DNA from: Bacillota bacterium
GTDB lineage: Bacteria; Bacillota; Clostridia; Oscillospirales; Acutalibacteraceae
DNA: 5,927 bases
NCBI GenBank assembly: GCA_023458915.1
Contig: JAEWWM010000059.1
Location: 1-5,927, forward strand
Direction of reading: 5' to 3'
Positions 1 through 5,370 of this stretch are shown here, piece by piece; positions within the stretch are counted from its first letter, which is position 1, and each line of letters begins with the position of its first letter. The notes beneath the pieces were generated by a model. It saw nothing but the letters and a program-made list of their open reading frames with translations. It ran no database searches and was not told where the DNA came from. Position numbers and translations under genes: made by a program.

Positions 1-2521
1 GTGCACCTGAAAATAAATTCAAAAACACAGGCACGGCATTATTCATAGTCCAAGTACCGATCGGAACCAAAACATTTTCCCAAAACCATAGAAGTCCTTC
101 GCCGATAGCAATTGAAAAAGGTGCTAAGGCTTTCCATAATTCATTTAAAGCAGTGTTTATTTTTGAATAATCAACTTGCGAAAGGCCACTAGTTAAAGCA
201 TCAATAAACCTAGGTAATCCTTCGCCGAAAACCCATGATTCAACAGGGACTAAGAAGGAATTATAAAAATCAACAAGCCCTTGCCATGCAAAACTTCCTA
301 AGCGATCTAATTCCACTCCTAGCCTTGAGAAAGCTTGTATTGTTGGTTCTAAAAGTTTGCCAATATTATTAAAGAAAGCCATTATGTTTTGATATATCTC
401 ATCTATTCGATTATCAACGGAATCCATTAAATTATCATAGCCTGTTAAGTCAGGAACGGCGAAATCACTTACGCCGGAGCCGCTTCCTGAACCTCCGGAT
501 GAGCTGGTTGGTTCAGTTAAAATATGGAGCTCATCAAAGCTCATAATTTGCTTTTTAAACTCTTTTGCTTTTGCAGACGCCTTTCCTATTGAATTTCCAA
601 GATTGTCACTTTCACTAACTGCGGAACTAAATCCCGTGCTTATGGCTTTGTAATCAGGAGCTTTATATCCTAAAAGCGCGGCTAAACTACCAATTAGTGT
701 GGTTAAAGCTCTTGAAAAAGCAATGATATAGGGAAGAACTGCACCTAAAACAGGCATAAATACGCTTCCGAGTGCTCTACCAAGCTGTGATATTTGCTCT
801 TGCAGTATTTTCACTAATTGAGCAGGTTCATTAATGGTCCTTGCAAAATCGCCCTGCAAATTTTTTGTTTGATTTAAAACCGTTATGTACCTAAGGTGCA
901 TTTTTTCAGCTTCGCTCATGTCACGGACGGATTTTTCTATGCCTAAGTTCATTGCCGTTTGCTTGAGTGCATTTTCGGTTGTAATAATTCCTAAACGCCT
1001 CAGTGGCTCTGTTTCACCAACAAGACCTGCTTGAAGTTTAGTTGTAGCGTCTGAAACTGAAATATTGTAAAAAGACGCTAAATCATTAGCAAGTTTCGTA
1101 AAGTTTTCAGAAAGAACATAAGCATTCTGGCTTGTCATGCCCATTGAACGCGAGATTTGATAAAACGTTCCCATTGTTTTAATAAGGTTAGAGGGATCCA
1201 TCCCAAAAGCTGCGGACATTTTATCAATAAACTGCCCAGCCTGATAAACATTTTCACCAAGTGACACGTTAAATAGGTTCATGTTTTCCGTGAATGTCAT
1301 CGCATTCGTCAGTGCGTTTGAAAAAGCTTGACTGAGCTGATTAATAGCTCTAACCAAAAGATACGTCCTTAAATTTCTAAGAACTCTATCAAATGTGCTG
1401 AATTCCCTTGAAGCCGCTTTTGAAGATTGACCCGCTTTTTCCACGTCTTTTGCTGTTTGTTTGGTAGGAGTTGAGAGTTTCTCCAAAGCTTTTTTAAGCT
1501 CATTTAGTTTATCGGTTAATTCTTTTACTTTTTTCGAGCTTGCCTTTATTTTTGTATCAAAATCATTCATATCAGCTACTTCAGGGCTAAAACCTTTAGA
1601 TAAAGTTTCATAATCTTGAGTAAGATTTGCGTACAATTGTTTTTGCTGTTCAAGCTCGATATTCACTTCTCGAAGCTTGGAAACTACAGAGTTAAACTGC
1701 ATTTGAGCAGAAACTGACATATTTTCAAAAGCAGGATTTAAATTTTGTACATACGTTTCTGTTTCTTTAATTGCTTCATTTATTTTTGAGGTATCAAATT
1801 CAGGAAGTGAGGTACGCTGAAGTGCGTCAATTTCTGCCTGAATATTTCTGCCGGCATAAATATCATTCATGGGGAACGACGTTTTTGGAGTTTGAATATC
1901 ATTTACAGAAAAAGACTCATTATATTTTAAATTTGCTCTTTCCACAGCTTCGCTCAAGCTTTTTTGCGCTTCTTCGCTCCATTGTGTGCTTTCAGCTAAT
2001 TTCCTTTCAGTTTCCGCAAGCTTTTCTTTTTGTTCGGTAAGCTTTCCCGTTTTAAGAGCGTAGTTTTCTGTATCGTAAGCGGCTTTAGCTAGAACTGACT
2101 GAGTTCTCGCATCCGCTATGTCGATTTGAGATTGATACTTGGCAAGCTCTGCCGATAGTTTGGACGCACCTTTTGTGTTTGTCATAGCATTTGCAACATT
2201 CGTGAGCTTATCAGCAGTAACATCTAAACCTGAAGATGACTGTTTTATCATTTCAAATTCATTTTTAAGACTAGATAAACCTGTTTTGCTATCAAATTTT
2301 TTAAGAGCAGTTGCGACAGAATTTATACCGCTTGCCAAATCTTTATACTTGTTTCCCGCAGTACTCGGTAAATCTCGCAGTGCATTATTAAACTGATTCA
2401 TTTTTGGAACTGTAGAAATTAGCCTGCCCTGATACTCCGCAAGCTTGTTTATTATTCTATCGAGCGCGTTTACTGCTTTGTCCGCACTTCCGGTAATTTC
2501 TAAATTCAAATCGTTTGCCAA
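1..2521 (-). CDS. Phage tail tape measure protein, 3' end outside window
   Basis: This protein sets siphovirus tail length, fills the tail tube during assembly and helps DNA enter the cell. From the proposed TTG start at 2521 the frame is open for 840 codons to the window edge, so the C-terminus is missing. Residues about 120-200 and 280-360 are charged, heptad-like coiled-coil sequence. Residues about 400-600 match the conserved tape-measure core, including VGETEPLRRLGI (501-512), GDFARTINEPA (557-567) and QLGRALGSVFMP (579-590). Residues about 585-619 are strongly hydrophobic. SFDELHIL (661-668) followed by a Ser/Gly linker (673-683) is a familiar junction in tape measure proteins of low-GC phages. 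Two related hydrophobic repeats lie at 747-779 and 808-840. It follows the G/GT chaperone genes, as expected, since that chaperone coats the tape measure. An in-frame GTG at 2530 is an alternative start. Identity is near certain; the exact start is less so. Confidence 0.95.
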   Translation of the reverse strand, partial: MANDLNLEITGSADKAVNALDRIINKLAEYQGRLISTVPKMNQFNNALRDLPSTAGNKYKDLASGINSVATALKKFDSKTGLSSLKNEFEMIKQSSSGLDVTADKLTNVANAMTNTKGASKLSAELAKYQSQIDIADARTQSVLAKAAYDTENYALKTGKLTEQKEKLAETERKLAESTQWSEEAQKSLSEAVERANLKYNESFSVNDIQTPKTSFPMNDIYAGRNIQAEIDALQRTSLPEFDTSKINEAIKETETYVQNLNPAFENMSVSAQMQFNSVVSKLREVNIELEQQKQLYANLTQDYETLSKGFSPEVADMNDFDTKIKASSKKVKELTDKLNELKKALEKLSTPTKQTAKDVEKAGQSSKAASREFSTFDRVLRNLRTYLLVRAINQLSQAFSNALTNAMTFTENMNLFNVSLGENVYQAGQFIDKMSAAFGMDPSNLIKTMGTFYQISRSMGMTSQNAYVLSENFTKLANDLASFYNISVSDATTKLQAGLVGETEPLRRLGIITTENALKQTAMNLGIEKSVRDMSEAEKMHLRYITVLNQTKNLQGDFARTINEPAQLVKILQEQISQLGRALGSVFMPVLGAVLPYIIAFSRALTTLIGSLAALLGYKAPDYKAISTGFSSAVSESDNLGNSIGKASAKAKEFKKQIMSFDELHILTEPTSSSGGSGSGSGVSDFAVPDLTGYDNLMDSVDNRIDEIYQNIMAFFNNIGKLLEPTIQAFSRLGVELDRLGSFAWQGLVDFYNSFLVPVESWVFGEGLPRFIDALTSGLSQVDYSKINTALNELWKALAPFSIAIGEGLLWFWENVLVPIGTWTMNNAVPVFLNLFSGA

Positions 2522-2526
2522 CTGTC

Positions 2527-2534
2527 TCACCTCT
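2527..2534 (-). promoter_or_regulatory. Ribosome binding site choosing the TTG start of the tape measure gene
   Basis: On the minus strand AGAGGTGA lies 5 bases before TTG at 2521-2519; seven of its bases (GAGGTGA) can pair with the 16S rRNA 3' end. No ATG is in frame nearby: the first in-frame ATG codes residue 41 of the proposed protein. A GTG at 2530-2528 is also in frame, but it sits inside the Shine-Dalgarno sequence and has only a poor site of its own. A TAA at 2542-2540 closes the frame upstream, so only these two starts are plausible. TTG is preferred. Confidence 0.7.
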
Positions 2535-2549
2535 GATTTTTAAAAATAG

Positions 2550-2609
2550 AAGTGAAAAAGAACCGCTTAACTCGCGGTTCTCTTTAAGAACTCATTTCTT
2601 TTTTCACTT
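2550..2609 (-). terminator. Nested hairpin between the GT stop and the tape measure start, terminator-like
   Basis: On the minus strand an inner stem GAACCGC (2580-2574) pairs with GCGGTTC (2566-2560) around a 7-base loop and is followed directly by TTTTTC, the form of an intrinsic terminator. The stem can extend by A:T and G:T pairs through 2585/2555. A second, perfect 10-base inverted repeat encloses it: AAGTGAAAAA (2609-2600) with TTTTTCACTT (2559-2550). A weak 4-bp hairpin, AGAA/TTCT, fits between them, so a three-way junction can be drawn. The two folds compete for the T tract. The GT stop codon TGA (2606-2604) lies in the outer arm. Full termination here would cut off the essential tape measure gene, so partial termination, attenuation or RNA processing is more likely. 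The structure is seen in sequence; the function is inferred. Confidence 0.55.
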
Positions 2610-3307
2610 GTGATTTAGCATTTTATCTATTTCTCTTGATCGCTCTTTTATTAATTCTTCACTATTTTTAATGTTTTCATTGCCGCTTTCTGAAATATCA
2701 AAAGGTTTAGATGGGTATCTTGCGTTTTTAGATAACACCGAAGCCACTGCGTTTTGAATATACACTCCTTGAAGCCAAGCTTTAAAATTGGTCTTTATCT
2801 TCCACTCATTGGCTTGATCTTTGAGTTTCATCTCATAAACTTTTGAGTAAATTTCAAGCAGGTAGGGATCTTCATACCAAAACTCATTTACGCTTAATCC
2901 TATATATAGTGCTTTAGGAAGTAATTCGCTCCACCAGTAGTGTATTAATTTTCTTAAATCTACTATTTCTTGGGCTTCACTGCTTCCGATACTAAAAAAC
3001 TTTTCTTATCACCTGAAATATTACCTTCATGAGTTAAAATTTCCGTGAATCTTTCAGCAAGGACTGGATAGATGTTTGAAACGCCCCATTCATCAACTGC
3101 TTCATCGGATATTTTCTTAGCAAGGTTATAATTTATACCCTTATGATGTTTCAGAAGCCCAACATAAAATAGGTTATCAATAGATGTAAATATTTTTTCC
3201 TGCATACTTTGAATACTTCCGCCAAGAGCTTCAAATTGTCTTACGCTGTCTCTTGTGTATTCTAAAGTGTACTCTTTATCTCCAACCGATACTTTAAACT
3301 CTGCCAT
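2604..3307 (-). CDS. Tail assembly chaperone GT fusion made by -1 ribosomal frameshift
   Basis: The coding path is 3307-2993 in the G frame, then 2993-2604 in the -1 frame, with base 2993 read twice. It encodes 234 residues: 105 from G plus a 129-residue T extension beginning SIGSSEAQEIV. In many long-tailed phages such a minor fusion works with G as a chaperone for the tape measure protein, with T thought to contact the tail tube subunits. The extension contains HYWWSELLPKALYIGLSVNEF (123-143), WYEDPYLLEIY (144-154) and NARYPSKPF (195-203), which resemble the conserved part of Gram-positive phage GT extensions. An ATG-only gene call would begin at 2831, inside this domain, and lose its first 54 codons. 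No ribosome binding site supports that start. The frame arithmetic is exact and only a -1 shift fits. Direct protein evidence is lacking, but position, heptamer and gene order agree. Confidence 0.88.
2963..3307 (-). CDS. Tail assembly chaperone G (DUF5055-like)
   Basis: This 114-residue protein is the unshifted product of the chaperone gene and should be the more abundant form. It sits between the tube and tape measure genes, where lambda G-type chaperones lie. Its opening (FKVSVGDKEYTLEYTRDSVRQFEALGG, about residues 4-30, beta strands then a helix) and the LFYVGLLKHH segment (46-55) resemble the DUF5055 family of Bacillota phages; this assignment is from memory. A consensus GGAGG site (3320-3316) lies 8 bases before the ATG, and the gene begins 20 bases after the tube gene ends. 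The C-terminal nine residues after Leu105 are unique to this form and are replaced in the fusion. G-type proteins bind the tape measure protein during assembly and are absent from the finished virion. Confidence 0.88.
   Translation of the reverse strand: MAEFKVSVGDKEYTLEYTRDSVRQFEALGGSIQSMQEKIFTSIDNLFYVGLLKHHKGINYNLAKKISDEAVDEWGVSNIYPVLAERFTEILTHEGNISGDKKSFLVSEAVKPKK
2993..2999 (-). promoter_or_regulatory. Programmed -1 frameshift heptamer TTTTTTA
   Basis: In the G frame the bases read AGT TTT TTA, giving the X XXY YYZ form T TTT TTA, the same heptamer used at the HIV-1 gag-pol junction. Slipping back one base makes the next codon AGT at 2993, which enters exactly the frame of the downstream ORF. 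The shift must occur in a narrow interval: the -1 frame is closed by TAA at 3008-3006 and the zero frame by TAG at 2965-2963. This is the only standard heptamer in correct phase that I found there. Confidence 0.9.
3008..3014 (-). promoter_or_regulatory. Internal Shine-Dalgarno-like stimulator of the frameshift
   Basis: AGGTGAT on the minus strand is fully complementary to seven bases of the 16S rRNA 3' end (AUCACCU) and ends 8 bases before the TTTTTTA heptamer. An internal Shine-Dalgarno about 10 bases upstream of a slippery site stimulates -1 frameshifting in E. coli dnaX. The same AGGTGAT serves as an ordinary ribosome binding site at the tail terminator gene here (4189-4182), so it can plausibly bind ribosomes in this host. 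No start codon lies at a suitable distance, which favours a stimulatory role. Confidence 0.65.
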
Positions 3308-3327
3308 TTTTTATTCCTCCAATTGTT

Positions 3328-3747
3328 TTATATAACTATAGTTGATGTGTCTGTGATGTGTTCGTGGCTTTCAACGGAAAAAGATATGCCAATTTTAACT
3401 GCATTTCCGGCTGAAATTTCTTTCTTCCAAATTGCTCCGGTACCCGTAAACTTTTCTCCTGAACCGTCTTGATAGACAATCAGGTAATCCTTAGATACTG
3501 TCAAACTGATTTTCGTCGTTAGATTTTCATAATCCGTTTTCAGATAATTTGCCTCAAATTCATATGCTGGCGTATCGGGCCTGTCTGAAATATACTGCTT
3601 TACCGGGCTTTCAAGATTAGTAACATCAATTGTGCCGGGTGCTGCTCCGGTTGCTGGTGCGGAGGTGATTGAAATTAGCTTTGTATACTTGTCATCTGTT
3701 CCTTTTACACAAAGTAGGGTGCCTACATCTGAAATTGCTACTGACAT
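3328..3747 (-). CDS. Major tail (tube) protein
   Basis: The 139-residue product is best read as the subunit that stacks in rings to form the tail tube. It lies directly between the tail terminator and chaperone G genes. The sequence is mostly beta-type and polar, with GTIDVTNLESPVKQYISDRPDT (38-59) and AYEFEANYLK (61-70), which resemble the lambda gpV-type tube fold, where a similar 'VTnld...k.yi.g..d' segment precedes a 'tfe.ny' strand. It is shorter than lambda gpV because it has no added C-terminal immunoglobulin-like domain. A consensus GGAGG (3760-3756) lies 8 bases before the ATG, in keeping with a protein needed in many copies. The end (TSTIVI, TAA) is followed by 20 bases and then the G gene. 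The role rests mainly on position plus partial motif resemblance. Confidence 0.88.
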   Translation of the reverse strand: MSVAISDVGTLLCVKGTDDKYTKLISITSAPATGAAPGTIDVTNLESPVKQYISDRPDTPAYEFEANYLKTDYENLTTKISLTVSKDYLIVYQDGSGEKFTGTGAIWKKEISAGNAVKIGISFSVESHEHITDTSTIVI

Positions 3748-3780
3748 GAGATTTTCCTCCAGTTTTTTATTTTTAAATTA

Positions 3781-4176
3781 TCAACTGTAAATTAGTAGTC
3801 TGTCCTCGTCAATTTTGCAAAAGTATCGCATTGTATACCTGTAAATGTCCTTATCTGCGTTATCAAGCGGATTTGCAAATAATCTTTTCATGTGATAGTG
3901 ATTTTCCATCACCTCGCTTATTTCTTTTGAAATTGCTTTTGCTTGACTTTCTTTAGTACCGCCAATTGTGAAAATATCTATTTGAAACGCTAAGTTTGAT
4001 TTCCTTTGCGTGTAATCAAGATTGTGTTCAAGCTCAGAATTATCTATTTCATAAAAAGTTATGATGGGGAAGTCGGAAGCTACAGGCTGAAAATCTTTAC
4101 AAACTTTTGAATTTGAAAACTGAGTTTCAATTCTTTGCTTTAAGGAATTAAATATTTGATTTTGAATATCAACCAT
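3781..4176 (-). CDS. Tail terminator-like protein (minor tail/tail completion)
   Basis: This 131-residue protein lies just before the tube gene, where siphoviruses encode the ring protein that caps the finished tube and docks it to the head. An N-terminal helix (about residues 3-20) is followed by DFPIITFYEIDN (35-46), then strands NLAFQIDIFTIGG (61-73), a helix (75-92), and a last strand region IYRYTMRYFCKID (111-123). This is the alpha-beta pattern of lambda gpU/HK97 gp10-type terminators, where 'P.i.f' and 'f.idi.t' segments recur. The ATG overlaps the end of the gp10-like gene by 8 bases, and AGGTGAT ends 5 bases upstream of it. The specific family is uncertain; the position argument is strong. 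Confidence 0.72.
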   Translation of the reverse strand: MVDIQNQIFNSLKQRIETQFSNSKVCKDFQPVASDFPIITFYEIDNSELEHNLDYTQRKSNLAFQIDIFTIGGTKESQAKAISKEISEVMENHYHMKRLFANPLDNADKDIYRYTMRYFCKIDEDRLLIYS

Positions 4177-4639
4177 TTATTATCACCTTAATTTTTTCTG
4201 AAGCTTCTTTCTTTAAATATTCCGCTGTTTTATACATAAACGCATTTGCTGATTGGCCTTTTGTCCACCTGTATTTATTTTGATTTTCGTCGTAATACCA
4301 CCATCCTTGTTCGCCGTGGTTGTTTACATCATATTTCCAGCCTTCTGCGTTTGGATGAGGCGAATTTGCTCCAACTATTCCTGTGCCATATTCAACAAAA
4401 ATTCCATAATCTGAACCGACTTTTATAACCCCTTTATTACCGGATTCATCATATTCCCAAGATATGCTATTTTTTAGATTTCCTGTGTTTTCACGAACTA
4501 TGGAAATCATATATTCATAGCCTTTTTTGGTAAGCTCCAAAACTTCAGTTTTAAAAGTACCGTCAATTTTATTTCTATAGCTAATTAATTTGTCTATCGC
4601 TGTATTTACCGAACTTACACTGAAAGCATCTATTTTCAT
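4169..4639 (-). CDS. HK97 gp10-like head-tail joining/tail completion protein
   Basis: The 156-residue product fits the HK97 gp10-like family, small proteins at the neck between head and tail. Diagnostic features are an N-terminal helical stretch (about 10-50), TGNLKNSI (52-59), where the family has a 'tG.L..SI' turn and strand, the signature YGIFVEYGTG (78-87) followed by SPHP (93-96), and the closing TKGQSANAFMYKTAE (126-140), similar to the family's 'p.pF...A' helix. Residues about 100-125 form a Tyr/Trp-rich insertion (GWWYYDENQNKYRW) often seen in Bacillota phage members. The ATG overlaps the previous stop as ATGA (4639-4636). The upstream Shine-Dalgarno is weak, so translation probably depends on coupling to the stopper gene. 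Confidence 0.87.
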   Translation of the reverse strand: MKIDAFSVSSVNTAIDKLISYRNKIDGTFKTEVLELTKKGYEYMISIVRENTGNLKNSISWEYDESGNKGVIKVGSDYGIFVEYGTGIVGANSPHPNAEGWKYDVNNHGEQGWWYYDENQNKYRWTKGQSANAFMYKTAEYLKKEASEKIKVIING

Positions 4640-5040
4640 TGTGGTTTACCGCTTATCTTTTTAATAAAAGCCGCGTTTTGATTTCCCCGATTAATTGTTT
4701 TGATAACTATATAATTGTTGTTCATTGGGTGCTTTGGGTCAGCTTCATTTAAAATTCCGTTAGGTTCTACGCCAAGCCACACGACATCATATTGCAAGAT
4801 AACTGTTTTCTTTGAATCAAACGGAGTATAAACGATTTTCAAAATATGTTCTAAATCTTCACCGAACATCTGCTGCTCTATTTTATCTGTAATGGGTTTT
4901 GCATTTAAGCTTAGCATTACCGGGTTTTCATAAGCCTTTGCATATTCACCTGTTGGGTTGCCATTTTCATCTAAAATTGAAATGGAAGGCAGTCTTTTGG
5001 CTACATAAAGTTTTGTTTTATCTTTTCTAAAGCTTCTCAC
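4636..5040 (-). CDS. Head-closure (stopper/head-tail adaptor) protein, GTG start
   Basis: This 134-residue protein lies between the gp6-like connector and the gp10-like gene, where siphoviruses encode the stopper that seals the packaged head and receives the tail. The sequence looks mainly beta-stranded: an N-terminal basic segment, VMLSLNAKPI (41-50), a FGED turn (59-62), LKIVYTPFD (67-75), and VVWLGVEPNG (86-95), near where stopper proteins often have 'd.vw.g..P'. A polar loop DPKHPMNNNYIVIKT (101-115) follows. The start is GTG at 5040-5038, overlapping the connector stop as GTGA. GGTGAT (5049-5044) lies 3 bases upstream of it. I do not recognise a named family with certainty; the role is inferred mostly from gene order. 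Confidence 0.75.
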   Translation of the reverse strand: MRSFRKDKTKLYVAKRLPSISILDENGNPTGEYAKAYENPVMLSLNAKPITDKIEQQMFGEDLEHILKIVYTPFDSKKTVILQYDVVWLGVEPNGILNEADPKHPMNNNYIVIKTINRGNQNAAFIKKISGKPQ

Positions 5041-5339
5041 TTTATCACCACACCCAATGGCACAACCGAATTTAGCATACTGTCGGGAATATGAGCGTTT
5101 TCGTAACCTCGATTTACTCCGTTTTCAGAATGAGTTTTTTCACCTTCAGCGCCGAGTTTGTTATATAAAAACACAGCTATTTCAATTTGAAGCGAGAAAT
5201 GTTGACTTTCAAGTGGAAGCCCAATAGGTGTGCGCCTTCTGTGTTTTATGGCGTCTTCAGCTTGGGCAAGCAGTTCTTGAAGTAACTGTTCATTACTTTC
5301 ATCCGGAATTAATATTTTAAGCCTTTCAAGCTGTGACAT
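5037..5339 (-). CDS. Head-tail connector protein (gp6-like)
   Basis: This 100-residue protein matches the gp6-like head-tail connector family, whose members form a ring under the portal and are the first neck component. It begins with a helix (LERLKILIP, 4-12), then a second helix with QELLAQAEDAIKHRRRT (21-37), which corresponds to the 'll..Ae..i...t.r' family pattern. A third helix, LQIEIAVFLYNKLGAEGE (50-67), leads into the characteristic THSENGVNRGYENAHIPDSML (69-89), close to the 'GaeGe..hsenGv.r.Ye...ip..ll' ending of this family. Its ATG follows GAGGT by 5 bases. A 31-base gap separates it from the capsid gene, and it overlaps the next gene by four bases. Confidence 0.9.
   Translation of the reverse strand: MSQLERLKILIPDESNEQLLQELLAQAEDAIKHRRRTPIGLPLESQHFSLQIEIAVFLYNKLGAEGEKTHSENGVNRGYENAHIPDSMLNSVVPLGVVIK
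5044..5049 (-). promoter_or_regulatory. Ribosome binding site for the GTG-started stopper gene
   Basis: GGTGAT on the minus strand ends 3 bases before GTG at 5040-5038, close but workable if GGTG is the pairing core (5 bases). The GTG overlaps the connector stop codon TGA, so ribosomes finishing the connector can restart here. It is the same AGGTGAT-type sequence used at the terminator gene. Confidence 0.55.
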
Positions 5340-5370
5340 AGTTTACCTCGCCTCTAATTTTTTAGTTTAT

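Noticed and set aside
1771..2396. Plus-strand ORFs at 1771-2040 and 2139-2396
   Set aside because: They lie antisense inside the tape measure gene, whose frame is open and conserved; they lack family resemblance.
2536..2547. Palindrome ATTTTTAAAAAT before the tape measure ribosome site
   Set aside because: A pure A/T palindrome of this size is expected by chance in AT-rich DNA, with no added signal around it.
2604..2831. A separate 75-residue gene starting at ATG 2831
   Set aside because: No ribosome binding site precedes it, the same frame is open for 54 more codons upstream with conserved-looking sequence, and the frameshift explains its expression.
2963..2975. Alternative slip site at CCC AAG AAA just before the G stop
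   Set aside because: In zero frame it reads G CCC AAG, which does not meet X XXY YYZ; TTTTTTA upstream fits exactly.
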